Notes under the pieces: generated by a model
The model's input: only the letters and a program-made list of their open reading frames with translations
Databases searched by the model: none
Told to the model about the DNA's origin: nothing
Program-made: the position numbers and the translations under genes
Origin: Cryobacterium sp. SO2
GTDB taxonomy: Bacteria > Actinomycetota > Actinomycetes > Actinomycetales > Microbacteriaceae
Reading direction: 5' to 3'
Assembly: GCF_026151165.2 (NCBI RefSeq)
Contig: NZ_CP117849.1
Span: 1,054,001-1,118,000 of the forward strand
DNA length: 64,000 nt
In this document: one piece after another, positions 32,959 through 41,966 of the stretch
How positions within the stretch are numbered: the stretch's first letter is position 1
Layout: every line of letters begins with the position of its first letter

Positions 32959-33650
32959 GCTTCCGGCGGCTCCGGCGCTGCTTCGACGGGCGGTGCCTCA
33001 GTAGGCAGCGGCCCACGGCCGAACAGGAACAGGATCAGCTCCGACGCCGTGCCGCGCAGCGGTGCGCCGTGGCCGACGCTCCACTCGGCATCCGTCGCCA
33101 CCAACCGGCGGGTGCGCAGCACGGCCTTGATCTCGGTCGGCGCGATCAGGCTGCGCCGCAGCGCCACCGCGCCGCCGGCCGTTGCGTGAATCGGCAGGGT
33201 GAGCCCGAGCGGATGCGCCAGGTCGAGGCCGTGCACCACGGCCTCGGTCAGTTCCCAGATGCCGCCCCGGCCCCGGCCGGCGGCCCGCTCCGCTGCGATC
33301 TCTCGCAGGCGCGATACGAGCTGCTCCGGCGGCACCGTTGCTGCGGCCCGGCTCACGGCGTCGATGGCGCGCGACGGGCGAACATAGTGACCGAGGTAGG
33401 CGCGGGCGGCGCTGCCGATCAGCTCACGCCGGGTGCTGCCCAGCCGCCAGACGAGGTGGCCGGCGACGTCGCGCACCCGCCAGCGGCCGCACAGGCTCTG
33501 TGTTTCCCACTGCTCGGAGCTGAGGCCCTCAAGCAGGTCGGCGATGGCCGTGAGGGTCGCGGCGAGGTGGCCGGACCAGCGCGCGTTCACACCGGATTCG
33601 TTCCCGACGCTCCGAAGGCTCAGGGGAAGGTGTCGCGCGAATTCTGCCAT
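32955..33650 (-). CDS. Maleylpyruvate isomerase family mycothiol-dependent enzyme
   Basis: A 231-residue DinB-like helical bundle. WRVRDVAGHLVWRLGS (metal-binding His), ELTEAVVHGLDLAHPLGL (His and Asp) and a closing GTASELILFLFGR block match the TIGR03083 mycothiol-dependent isomerase/transferase group. Substrate is unknown; mycothiol use is inferred from the family. TAGGCT lies 7 nt before the ATG and overlaps the -10 box of the divergent MFS gene. The Pro/Glu-rich tail is probably disordered. Confidence 0.85.
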   Translation of the reverse strand: MAEFARHLPLSLRSVGNESGVNARWSGHLAATLTAIADLLEGLSSEQWETQSLCGRWRVRDVAGHLVWRLGSTRRELIGSAARAYLGHYVRPSRAIDAVSRAAATVPPEQLVSRLREIAAERAAGRGRGGIWELTEAVVHGLDLAHPLGLTLPIHATAGGAVALRRSLIAPTEIKAVLRTRRLVATDAEWSVGHGAPLRGTASELILFLFGRGPLPTEAPPVEAAPEPPEA

Positions 33651-33657
33651 GCCGTCC

Positions 33658-33667
33658 AGCCTAGACT
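33658..33667. promoter_or_regulatory. Overlapping divergent -10 boxes (isomerase / MFS)
   Basis: AGCCTAGACT reads TAGACT on the plus strand (6 nt before the GTG at 33674) and TAGGCT on the minus strand (7 nt before the ATG at 33650). As at 26256-26265, the boxes share a central CTAG. The start codons are only 23 nt apart. Confidence 0.62.
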
Positions 33668-33673
33668 TGCCGG

Positions 33674-34903
33674 GTGACAGACAATTCGCCCCGCCCGCTG
33701 TGGGCCGGGCGAACCCTGGCGCTGCTGGGCATCGTGCTCGTCGCGATCAACCTCCGCACCGCCGTGGCGGCCCTGTCGCCCATCGTCAGCCAGATTTCCA
33801 CCGATATCCCGCTGGGCACGACAGCCATCGGCGTGCTCGGCATGCTGCCGCCGGTGTGCTTCGCCGTGTTCGGCATCTTCACGCCCGTCTACACCCGCCG
33901 GCTGGGGCTCGAGAACGTGCTCGTGCTCGCGCTCACCGCCATGCTGATCGGGCACCTCACCCGCGGCATCGCCGGATCGCTGCCGGTGCTGTTGCTCGGC
34001 AGTGTTGTCACCTTCGCGGGCCTCGGCGTGGGCAATGTGCTGCTGCCGCCGCTCGTGAAGAAGTACTTCCCCGACCGCATCGGCTTGGTCACCTCCCTCT
34101 ACGTCACGATGCTGTCGCTCAGCACCCTGTTCCCGCCGCTGATCGCGGTGCCGGTCGCGGATGCCGCCGGCTGGCGGGTCTCGCTCGGGCTCTGGCTGCT
34201 GCCCGTGCTGTTCGCTCTCGTGCCCTGGCTGACCATGTTCGTGCGGCACCGGGTGCAGGTCACTCCCGGCGCGCTCGTCGACGAAGCCGAACCGGCCCTG
34301 ATGGGCGGAATCTGGCGCTCCTCGATCGCCTGGGCTCTCGCGGTGGTCTTCGCGGCGTCGTCGCTCAACGCCTACGCGATGTTCGCCTGGCTGCCGCAGC
34401 TGCTCATCGACACCGCGGGGGTCACTCCCGCTCAGGCCGGCACACTGCTTTCGGTGTATGCCGCGATGGGGTTTCCCTGCGCCCTGCTGATTCCCTGGCT
34501 GACCGCGCGGATGAAAAACGTCGCCGTGCTCGTCTACCTCGGCGTGGCCGTGTTCCTGCTCGGCGACCTGGGGCTGCTGCTGGCCCCCGGCACGCTGACC
34601 TGGCTCTGGGTGGTCTTTGCCGGCCTCGGCCCGCTTCTGTTCCCCCTGGTGCTGGTGCTGATCAACCTGCGCACCCGCACACACGCCGGGTCGGTGGCGC
34701 TCAGCGGCTTCGTGCAGAGTGTCGGGTACACCCTCGGCGCGCTCGGACCGCTCAGCGTCGGCCTGCTGCACGAGGTCACCGGCGGGTGGACGGCCCCGCT
34801 GATCTTCCTGATCTGCACGGCGTTGGCCGTCTCCGTGGCCGGCGCCGTCATCGCCCGACCGCACCTGCTGGAAGACGACCTCGACATACAGCGCGGCCGC
34901 TGA
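33674..34903 (+). CDS. CynX/NimT family MFS transporter
   Basis: A 409-residue MFS protein with 12 predicted helices. The start of helix 1 (LALLGIVLVAINLRTAVAAL, with the N-L-R motif), SPIVSQISTDI and GMLPPVCFAVFG in helix 2 are typical of the CynX/YycB group. Homologues transport cyanate, 2-nitroimidazole or unknown anions. The GTG start has TAGACT 6 nt upstream, implying a leaderless mRNA. It runs toward a SorC regulator gene on the same strand, 91 nt downstream. Confidence 0.88.
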   Translation: MTDNSPRPLWAGRTLALLGIVLVAINLRTAVAALSPIVSQISTDIPLGTTAIGVLGMLPPVCFAVFGIFTPVYTRRLGLENVLVLALTAMLIGHLTRGIAGSLPVLLLGSVVTFAGLGVGNVLLPPLVKKYFPDRIGLVTSLYVTMLSLSTLFPPLIAVPVADAAGWRVSLGLWLLPVLFALVPWLTMFVRHRVQVTPGALVDEAEPALMGGIWRSSIAWALAVVFAASSLNAYAMFAWLPQLLIDTAGVTPAQAGTLLSVYAAMGFPCALLIPWLTARMKNVAVLVYLGVAVFLLGDLGLLLAPGTLTWLWVVFAGLGPLLFPLVLVLINLRTRTHAGSVALSGFVQSVGYTLGALGPLSVGLLHEVTGGWTAPLIFLICTALAVSVAGAVIARPHLLEDDLDIQRGR

Positions 34904-34910
34904 CCCGTTC

Positions 34911-34924
34911 TGCTCATGTGAGCA
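34911..34924. promoter_or_regulatory. Palindromic operator candidate upstream of SorC gene
   Basis: TGCTCATGTGAGCA has 6-bp arms around TG. It lies 70 nt before the regulator start and upstream of a -10-like TACGCT, a good position for autoregulation. Assignment to the SorC protein is by proximity only. Confidence 0.5.
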
Positions 34925-34994
34925 AGATCGCCAACGAGTGTTGTCCCGGCCGCCAAGCGCAACCTACGCTGGAGCAACCGGGAAGGCACCACGC

Positions 34995-35951
34995 ATGAGC
35001 GACATCGACGAGCTTCTGTCCATTCGGGCGGCAGAGCTGTACTACGAAGAAGACAAGACCCAGGACGAGATCGGCACGATCCTGCGGATCACCCGGTGGA
35101 AGGTCGGCCGCCTGCTGGCCCAGGCCAAGGCGAACGGATTCATCCGGATCGAGATCGTGCATCCGCGTGCCCGCCGGCTCGGCCTCGAACGAGCGCTCCG
35201 CGAGTCGACCGGCCTCACCGACGCCATCGTCGTGTCCACGGCCGGGGTCCTCGACGAACTCGACCTACAGAAACGTACCGCCCAGGCCGCCGCCGACTAC
35301 CTCACCGCGCTCCGCCCGGTGCCGCGCACTCTCGGGATCAGCTGGGGCCGCACCCTGCACGACATCTCGGTGCAGCTCAAGCCCGGCTGGGCCAGCGGGG
35401 TCGACGTCGTGCAGATCAACGGCGGCGTCAGCCTCAACGCTCGGCCGGGCACGGCGGCGGCAACGGCCGTGAGCATCGCCCAGAAGGGCGGCGGCCAGTT
35501 CACCCTGTTGCCCAGCCCCGCCATTCTGGAACGCGTCGAGACCAAACAGGCCATCGCCACCGACCGTTCGGTCGCCGCGGTGCTGGAGATGGGTTCGGCC
35601 GCGTCGGCCTACCTGTTCAGCGCCGGGCAGGCGGATGCCGGCTCAGCGCACGTGGAGAGCGGCTACCTCACGCCCGACCAGGTCGACGAGCTCGTGCGCA
35701 AGGGCGCGGTCGGTGACGTCGTCGGCCGGTTCATCGACAGTGCGGGCCAGATCGTCGACCCCGCGCTGAACGAACGCACCTTCGGCATCCCGCTGGAGCA
35801 CCTGCGCCGGTCCAAGACCGCGATCGCCGTCATCGGTGGCCCACGCAAACACGCGATAGCGAGGTCCGTCGTCCTGAGCGGCCTCTGCACGGTCCTGATC
35901 ACCGACGAAGATACGGCCCAAGCCCTCCTCAGCCCGCGAGCCGTGAGCTGA
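34995..35951 (+). CDS. SorC/DeoR-type sugar-binding transcriptional regulator
   Basis: A 318-residue regulator. The N-terminal helix-turn-helix (RAAELYYEEDKTQDEIGTILRITRWKVGRLLAQAKANGFI) is followed by the SorC effector domain with TLGISWGRTLHDIS, VVQINGGVS and a late GGPRKHAIARSVVLSGL. Members respond to phosphorylated sugars. GGAAGG lies 8 nt before the ATG. It stands alone, followed by a hairpin; its target may be a distant sugar operon. Confidence 0.9.
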   Translation: MSDIDELLSIRAAELYYEEDKTQDEIGTILRITRWKVGRLLAQAKANGFIRIEIVHPRARRLGLERALRESTGLTDAIVVSTAGVLDELDLQKRTAQAAADYLTALRPVPRTLGISWGRTLHDISVQLKPGWASGVDVVQINGGVSLNARPGTAAATAVSIAQKGGGQFTLLPSPAILERVETKQAIATDRSVAAVLEMGSAASAYLFSAGQADAGSAHVESGYLTPDQVDELVRKGAVGDVVGRFIDSAGQIVDPALNERTFGIPLEHLRRSKTAIAVIGGPRKHAIARSVVLSGLCTVLITDEDTAQALLSPRAVS

Positions 35952-35992
35952 ACCCCGAAACGCGCGCGTTTTCGGGGCCCAACTCACGGCTC
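35938..35992. terminator. Nested hairpin after the SorC gene
   Basis: Outer arms GAGCCGTGAG and CTCACGGCTC (10 bp) enclose inner arms CCCCGAAA and TTTCGGGG. The outer left arm overlaps the last codons of the regulator gene. The metalloprotease gene converges from the other side, so the hairpin can serve both. Confidence 0.75.
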
Positions 35993-36010
35993 GCTGGAGG
36001 GGGATAGGGG

Positions 36011-37381
36011 TTACGCCTCGTGGGGACGGTCGGGGTTGTCGTCCCGGAGAAGGTCTTCCAGGGCCTGGTCGACGTCGTCCAGCACGGGCGGCTCACCCTT
36101 GGCCGTCGACGTCAGGCGGGCCACCAGGGCCTGCGGGTCGTCGAGGTCCTCCGCGGTGGGCAGGATGTCCGGGTGGGCCCAGAGGGCGTCCCTGGCTTCG
36201 TTGCCCACGGCATCCGTCACGGCCTGCCACATCGCGGCCGCCTCGCGCAGACGGCGCGGCCGCAGCTCGAGGCCCACGAGGGTGGCGAACGCCGACTCGG
36301 CCGGACCGCCTGACGCGCGGCGGCGTTTGACGGTCTCGTTGATCGCGTCGGCCCGGGGGAGCCGTGCGGTGGCTTCGACGGTGACAACGTCGACCCAGCC
36401 TTCGACCAGGGCGAGCATGGTTTCCAGCCGGCCGAGCGCCGCGAGCTGGGCGTCCGTCTTCGGCGGGATCAGCGAGCCGTTGACCATGGCGTCGCGCAGT
36501 TCCTCCGGATTCGACGGGTCGAAGCCCTCTGCCAGCGATTCCAGCCGTTCGGTGTCGATGCTGATGCCGTGGGCGAAATCGGTGATCGAGCTGATCATGT
36601 GCAGGCGCAACCACCTGGAGTGCCGGAACAGCCGGGCGTGGGCGAGCTCTCGCACGGCCAGGTAGATCTGCACCTGGTCGGTGGGCACATCCAGGCCCTC
36701 GCCGAATTCGGCGACGTTCTGGGGGAGGAGGGCGGCCTGCTGGTCGCCGAACAGGGGGATGCCGATGTCGCCGCCGGAGACGACCTCGCTGGAGAGCTGA
36801 CCGACAACCTGGCCGAGCTGCATGGCGAACAGGGTGCCGCCGAGGCTGCGCATCATCTGGCTGGCGCCGGCGAGCATGCCCTTGAGCTCTTCGGGGGCCT
36901 GCTCGGTGAGCACCTTGGTGAGGGAATCCGAGATGCTCGTGGCCACGGGCTCGGCCAGCTGGCTCCACAGCGGCATGGTCGCGGTGACCCACTCCTTGCG
37001 TGTCATCAGCCGCGGCTCCACGGTGAGTTCGGCCACGGAGATCACGTCATCCAGCCAGAGGGCGGCGATGTGGAAGGCCTGCTCCAACTCGGCGCGCTGG
37101 GCGGGGGTGGTGCTGTGCTGGGCCGCCGCCGCGCGCTCCTGGCCCTGCTGCAGAGCGATGTCCCAGTTGACGCCGCCGTCGCCGCCGGCGCGGAGGGCGC
37201 CCTGCAGCTGGTTCATCAGCGCCGCAACGCTGGCCGGGTCGTTGGGCAGGCCGGCGGCGCCTGCCAGCTGGCTCGGGTCGATGGAGGACTTGCCCGACAG
37301 GATGTCGCGGAGCATGTCCTGGAATTCGTCTTCTGGGTTCTGACCGTCGTCGGGTCGGGAGTCATCGGGCACTTCAGGCAC
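36011..37381 (-). CDS. Zinc-dependent metalloprotease, DUF2342 family
   Basis: A 456-residue protein of the actinobacterial DUF2342/TIGR03624 group: VTATMPLWSQLAEPVATSIS, LGQVVGQLSSEVVSGGDIGIPL and the metallopeptidase-like VRELAHARLFRHSRWLRLHM, followed by a helical C-terminal half. The N-terminal 45 residues are acidic and probably disordered. No signal peptide is present. It is transcribed divergently from a YlbL protease, and the next gene encodes UPF0182, the same trio as in Mycobacterium (Rv3193c-Rv3195). A common role in protein quality control at the envelope is inferred from this synteny. The GTG start lacks a convincing ribosome site. Confidence 0.88.
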   Translation of the reverse strand: MPEVPDDSRPDDGQNPEDEFQDMLRDILSGKSSIDPSQLAGAAGLPNDPASVAALMNQLQGALRAGGDGGVNWDIALQQGQERAAAAQHSTTPAQRAELEQAFHIAALWLDDVISVAELTVEPRLMTRKEWVTATMPLWSQLAEPVATSISDSLTKVLTEQAPEELKGMLAGASQMMRSLGGTLFAMQLGQVVGQLSSEVVSGGDIGIPLFGDQQAALLPQNVAEFGEGLDVPTDQVQIYLAVRELAHARLFRHSRWLRLHMISSITDFAHGISIDTERLESLAEGFDPSNPEELRDAMVNGSLIPPKTDAQLAALGRLETMLALVEGWVDVVTVEATARLPRADAINETVKRRRASGGPAESAFATLVGLELRPRRLREAAAMWQAVTDAVGNEARDALWAHPDILPTAEDLDDPQALVARLTSTAKGEPPVLDDVDQALEDLLRDDNPDRPHEA

Positions 37382-37513
37382 CTCTCAGTTGCTTGCCTCT
37401 ACGCTAGCCCGAGAACCCCGGCCAGAACTGGGAAATGACCTACGCTGGGTTGTTGCGGTGTCCGCCTGTCGCGAACACCTCGCAGAACCCCGTTCACCCT
37501 TATAAGGAGCCTG

Positions 37514-38620
37514 GTGGCCCTCTTCACCGATGATTCATCCCGAGGCCCCGGCCGACCCCGCCGCGGCTCCCGCACGGGCTGGGTGGTGCTGGGCATCGCC
37601 CTGGTCACCGGGCTGACACTGGCCATCGTGCCGTCGCCGTATGTGGTCGAGAAGCCGGGCCCCGTGTACAACACGCTCGGCTCAGCCGACTACGAGGGCA
37701 AGGACACCGACCTGATCACGATCCCGGACGAGACGGTGTACCCCACCGAGGGATCCCTGGACCTGCTCACGGTCTCGGTGCTCGGCAACCCGGACAACCG
37801 GCTGAACTGGCTCACCGTCGCGGCCGCCTGGCTCGATCCGAGCCAGGCCGTCGTGCCGATGGACTCCGTGTTCCCCGCCGACGAGACCACCGAGGACCGC
37901 GACGAGGCGAACCAAGTCGCCATGGTGAACTCCCAGCAGGACGCCATCGCGGCGGCCCTGACCAGCCTCGGTTACGACTACCCGTCCGAACTGAGCGTGG
38001 TGTCGCTGGCCGATGACGCGCCGGCGACCGGCCTGATCGAGCCCGGCGACCTGATCGAGTCGGTGAACGGCGAAGCTGTTGCCGACATCACCGCGCTGCG
38101 TGAGGCCCTCACGGCCAGCGGCGCGGACCAGCCGGCCACCATCGGGCTGAGCCGCGACGGCGCCGCGCAGAGCGTCGACGTAACCCCGATGGACCTCGAC
38201 GGTTCGGTGGTGCTCGGCATCAACGTCAAGTCCGACTACAAGTTTCCGATCGACGTCGAAATCCAGCTCGACAAGGTCGGCGGGCCGAGTGCGGGCATGA
38301 TGTTCGCGCTGGGCATCATCGACAAGCTCACTCCGGGAGCCATTCAGGGCGGGGCGGATGTGGCCGGCACCGGAACCATCGACCAGGCCGGCACCGTCGG
38401 CGCCATCGGCGGCATCCGCCAGAAGCTCTTCGGTGCCAAGAACGCGGGCGCGGACTGGTTCCTGGCACCCGCGGCGAACTGCGACGAGGTCACCGGGCAC
38501 ATCCCCGACGGCCTGACCGTTCTGGCCGTGAGCACCCTGGACGACTCGCTCGCCGCGCTCGACGCCATCCGCACGGGTGCGGACACGAGCGACCTGCCCA
38601 CCTGCCCGGCGGCCGGATAG
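37514..38620 (+). CDS. YlbL family protease (PDZ + Lon-type S16 domain)
   Basis: A 368-residue membrane-anchored serine protease. One N-terminal transmembrane helix (WVVLGIALVTGLTLAIV) is followed by an outer region, a PDZ domain at about residues 165-230 (PATGLIEPGDLIESVNGEAV) and a Lon proteolytic domain. The catalytic Ser is in GGPSAGMMFALGI and the Lys in GIRQKLFGAKNAGADW (Ser-Lys dyad). It is expected to act outside the cytoplasmic membrane. AAGGAG lies upstream of the GTG start. Its neighbours are the DUF2342 metalloprotease (divergent) and UPF0182 (same strand). Confidence 0.92.
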   Translation: MALFTDDSSRGPGRPRRGSRTGWVVLGIALVTGLTLAIVPSPYVVEKPGPVYNTLGSADYEGKDTDLITIPDETVYPTEGSLDLLTVSVLGNPDNRLNWLTVAAAWLDPSQAVVPMDSVFPADETTEDRDEANQVAMVNSQQDAIAAALTSLGYDYPSELSVVSLADDAPATGLIEPGDLIESVNGEAVADITALREALTASGADQPATIGLSRDGAAQSVDVTPMDLDGSVVLGINVKSDYKFPIDVEIQLDKVGGPSAGMMFALGIIDKLTPGAIQGGADVAGTGTIDQAGTVGAIGGIRQKLFGAKNAGADWFLAPAANCDEVTGHIPDGLTVLAVSTLDDSLAALDAIRTGADTSDLPTCPAAG

Positions 38621-38726
38621 CAGGGCCGCTTCTGGGTGAGCCCTCAGCGAACTGGGGGTTTGCCCAGAGACTCGCTGCATAGAATGAGGGTCTGACCCCC
38701 GATCTATCAGAGCAAGAGGCCAATTC

Positions 38727-41630
38727 GTGACCACATCATCCGCCGGAAGCGCTCCACGTCGGAGCCGTGCCCCGCTAGCCATCACGGCAGCGATAATCGC
38801 GGGGCTGGTGATCTTATTCTTCATCTTCGCGGGTTTGTACGCGGACGTGCTGTGGTTCGACCAGCTGGGCTTCCTCAGCGTCCTGACCACCCAGTGGATC
38901 GCAGGCGCCGTCCTGTTCGTGATCGGGTTCCTCGGCATGGCCGTTCCGGTGTGGGTGAGCATCCAGCTCGCCTACCGCCTGCGCCCCGTCTACGCCAAGC
39001 TCAACTCGTCGGTTGACCGCTACCAGCAGGTCATCGAGCCGCTGCGCCGCCTGGCCATGTACGGCATCCCCGCCCTGCTCGGCCTGTTCGCCGGCGTCGC
39101 CGCCGCCACGCACTGGCAGACGATCTTGATGTGGCTCAACCGCACGAATGCCGGCACCACCGACCCGCAGTTCGGCTTCGACGTCTCCTTCTACCTCTTC
39201 GACCTGCCGTTCTACCAGTCGCTGCTGGCGTTCAGCTCCGCCGTGGTACTCATCGCGGCGCTCGTCGCCCTCGCCACGTCCTATCTGTACGGCGCTATCC
39301 GCGTCACCGGCCGCGAGGTCTATGTGGCGAAGGCCGCCCGTGTGCAGATCGCCGTGACCGCCGCGATCTACCTGCTGTTGCAGGCCGTGAGCATCTGGCT
39401 CGACCAGTACTCCACCCTCACCCAGGCCAACGACCTGATCACCGGCGCCGGTTACACCGACGTCAGCGCCACCATCCCCGGCCGCGCCATTCTGGCCGGA
39501 GCCGCGGTGTTCGTCGCGATCCTGTTCCTGGTCACGGCCTTCATCGGTCGCTGGCGCCTGCCCGTGATCGGCACCGCCCTGCTCATCGTGAGCAGCCTGC
39601 TGATCGGCTCGCTCTACCCCTGGGTCGTGCAGCGCTTCCAGGTGGACCCGAGCGCCAAGACCCTCGAGGCGCCGTACATCCAGCGCAACATCGACCTCAC
39701 CCGCGACGCCTACGGTGTCGCCGATGTCGAAGAGATCCCTTACACCGCCACGACCACGGCCGAGCCCGGCGCGCTGCGTGCCGACGCCGAGACCACGGCC
39801 AACATCCGGATCCTCGACCCCGCCCTGGTCAGCGACGCGTTCGCCCAGCTGGAGCAGTTCAAGCAGTACTACCAGTTCCCGTCCAACCTCGACGTTGACC
39901 GGTACACGATCGACGGCAAGTCGCAGGACACCGTAGTGTCGGTTCGTGACCTCGACCTCGGCGGCCTGAGCAGCGAGACCTGGGTCAACTCCTCCGTGGT
40001 CTACACGCACGGCTATGGCGTCGTCGCCGCCTACGGCAACCAGCGCTCGGCCGACGGCCAGCCCGTGTTCCTGGAGTCCGGCATCCCCACCTCAGGGGCG
40101 TTGGGCGAATTCGAACCGCGCGTCTACTTCGGCGAGACCTCGCCGACATATTCCATCGTCGGAGCCCCCGAGGGTACCGACCCCGTGGAGCTGGACTACC
40201 CGTCCGGTGAAGACGGCGCCCAGCAGACCTACACGACCTTCACCGGCGACGGTGGACCGAGCCTGAGCGGCCCGTTCAACAAGCTGATCTACGCGCTCAA
40301 GTTCCAGTCCGAGCAGATCTTCCTCGCCAACGCGGTGAACGACGAGTCCCAGATCCTGTACGACCGCGACCCGATCACCCGGGTGCAGAAGGTTGCGCCC
40401 TACCTCACGCTCGACTCCGACCCGTACCCCACGGTCGTTGACGGACGCATCAAGTGGGTCGTCGACGCGTACACGACGTCGGCCAGCTACCCGTACTCCA
40501 CCGCGGTGAGCCTGAGCGACGCGATCGCGGACACCGAGACACCCGAGCAGCCGTTCGCTCTCGACAACATCAACTACATGCGCAACTCGGTCAAGGCCAC
40601 AGTGGATGCCTACGACGGCTCCGTGACGCTCTACGCCTGGGATGAGAACGACCCGCTGCTGCAGACTTGGCAGAAGATCTTCCCGTCGACCGTCGAGCCG
40701 ATGAGCGAGATGTCGGGCGACCTGATGAGCCACGTGCGCTACCCGGCCGACATGTTCAAGGTGCAGCGCGCCGTGCTCGGCAAGTACCACGTGACCGATC
40801 CCGGCTCGTTCTACTCCGAGGACGACGCCTGGACCACGCCGAACGACCCGGTGTCGCCGTCGACCAACACCACTCTGCAGCCGCCGTACTACCTGACCAT
40901 GCAGATGCCCGGCCAGGATGCGCCGTCCTACTCGCTGTACTCCACGTTCATCCCGAACGCGTCGGGTGAGACCAGCCGGAACGTGTTGACGGGTTATTTG
41001 GCGGCCGATGCCGACGCGGGATCGACGGACGGTGAACGCAGCGATGGCTACGGCAAACTGAGACTCCTGACGTTGCCGAATGACATCACGGTGCCGGGCC
41101 CCGGCCAGGTGCAGGCCAAGTTCAACGGTGATCCCACGATCTCCGCCGAACTCAACCTGCTCAAACAGGGCCAGTCCACAGTGCTCAACGGAAACCTGCT
41201 GACCCTCCCGGTCGGTGGCGGACTGCTCTATGTGCAGCCCGTGTACGTGCAGTCCACCGGTGAGACCAGCTACCCGCTGTTGCAGAAGGTCCTCGTGGCC
41301 TTCGGTGACCAGATCGCCTTCGAAGACACCCTGGACACAGCTCTGAACGTGCTGTTCAAGGGCGACTCCGGTGCCAACGCCGGTGATACGGATGTGCCTG
41401 CCGTCGAAACTCCGGCCACGCCCACGGATGGTGGCGACACCACGGTGCCGTCGACTGAGACCGGTGACCCGGCAACGGATGCGCAGCTGAAGTCGTTGCT
41501 CGCCACCGCCAAGGAGGCCATCGCTGAAAAGCAGGCCGCGCTGGCCGCGAACGACCTGGCCGCCTTCGGAGTCGCAGACAAGAAGCTCTCCGACACCGTC
41601 GCGAGCATGCTCACCCTCATCGGCGAGTAG
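38727..41630 (+). CDS. UPF0182 family large membrane protein
   Basis: A 967-residue protein with seven transmembrane helices in the first 300 residues, starting ITAAIIAGLVILFFIFAGLYADVLWFDQLGF (the DVLWFDQLG motif is characteristic). A large extracytoplasmic domain follows. The C terminus has a Thr/Asp/Pro-rich linker and a coiled-coil-like helix (LKSLLATAKEAIAEKQAALAANDLAAFG). Function is unknown. AGAGG lies before the GTG, and TAGAAT about 45 nt upstream is a likely -10. It is the third member of the protease-associated trio. Confidence 0.93.
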   Translation: MTTSSAGSAPRRSRAPLAITAAIIAGLVILFFIFAGLYADVLWFDQLGFLSVLTTQWIAGAVLFVIGFLGMAVPVWVSIQLAYRLRPVYAKLNSSVDRYQQVIEPLRRLAMYGIPALLGLFAGVAAATHWQTILMWLNRTNAGTTDPQFGFDVSFYLFDLPFYQSLLAFSSAVVLIAALVALATSYLYGAIRVTGREVYVAKAARVQIAVTAAIYLLLQAVSIWLDQYSTLTQANDLITGAGYTDVSATIPGRAILAGAAVFVAILFLVTAFIGRWRLPVIGTALLIVSSLLIGSLYPWVVQRFQVDPSAKTLEAPYIQRNIDLTRDAYGVADVEEIPYTATTTAEPGALRADAETTANIRILDPALVSDAFAQLEQFKQYYQFPSNLDVDRYTIDGKSQDTVVSVRDLDLGGLSSETWVNSSVVYTHGYGVVAAYGNQRSADGQPVFLESGIPTSGALGEFEPRVYFGETSPTYSIVGAPEGTDPVELDYPSGEDGAQQTYTTFTGDGGPSLSGPFNKLIYALKFQSEQIFLANAVNDESQILYDRDPITRVQKVAPYLTLDSDPYPTVVDGRIKWVVDAYTTSASYPYSTAVSLSDAIADTETPEQPFALDNINYMRNSVKATVDAYDGSVTLYAWDENDPLLQTWQKIFPSTVEPMSEMSGDLMSHVRYPADMFKVQRAVLGKYHVTDPGSFYSEDDAWTTPNDPVSPSTNTTLQPPYYLTMQMPGQDAPSYSLYSTFIPNASGETSRNVLTGYLAADADAGSTDGERSDGYGKLRLLTLPNDITVPGPGQVQAKFNGDPTISAELNLLKQGQSTVLNGNLLTLPVGGGLLYVQPVYVQSTGETSYPLLQKVLVAFGDQIAFEDTLDTALNVLFKGDSGANAGDTDVPAVETPATPTDGGDTTVPSTETGDPATDAQLKSLLATAKEAIAEKQAALAANDLAAFGVADKKLSDTVASMLTLIGE

Positions 41631-41650
41631 TACTCCGCAGCCGCTGACAA

Positions 41651-41690
41651 CGCGGGTGGTGCACCGGGAATCCCGGTCGCACCACCCGCG
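41651..41690 (+). terminator. Intrinsic terminator after UPF0182 gene
   Basis: Arms CGCGGGTGGTGC and GCACCACCCGCG pair over 12 bp with an inner CCGGGA/TCCCGG stem, followed directly by TTTTCTCGTT. This is a good match to an intrinsic terminator. Confidence 0.85.
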
Positions 41691-41773
41691 TTTTCTCGTT
41701 CAAGGCGCGACGCGCCCGGGGGGAGTGGCCGATTCGAAGGGCTTGTAGAACTGTGGTAACTTAGTTCTTGTAG

Positions 41774-41847
41774 CGCGGGGTGGAGCAGTTCGGTAGCTCG
41801 CTGGGCTCATAACCCAGAGGTCGTAGGTTCAAATCCTGCCCCCGCAA
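41774..41847 (+). tRNA. tRNA-fMet (initiator), anticodon CAT
   Basis: A 74-nt cloverleaf. Acceptor stem CGCGGGG pairs with CCCCGCA except for the C1.A72 mismatch, an initiator hallmark. The anticodon stem has the GGG/CCC pairs of initiators (CTGGG and CCCAG) around loop CTCATAA, with CAT at 41808-41810. The T-loop reads TTCAAAT. The CCA end is not encoded. A TAACTT hexamer at 41757-41762 is the likely -10. Confidence 0.96.
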
Positions 41848-41854
41848 CAGAAAC

Positions 41855-41888
41855 AAAAGTCCCGGTCTCGAAAGAGACCGGGACTTTT
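41855..41888 (+). terminator. Intrinsic terminator after tRNA-fMet
   Basis: Perfect arms AAAAGTCCCGGTCTC and GAGACCGGGACTTTT (15 bp) around a GAAA tetraloop, 7 nt after the tRNA end; the stem itself finishes with TTTT. Confidence 0.9.
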
Positions 41889-41966
41889 GCGTTAAGCCAC
41901 TCCGTTTCGCCGGTCCACGCTCCCGCTTCGCATATCGAGCCCGGTCTCGAGCGCGGCGTCACTGCT

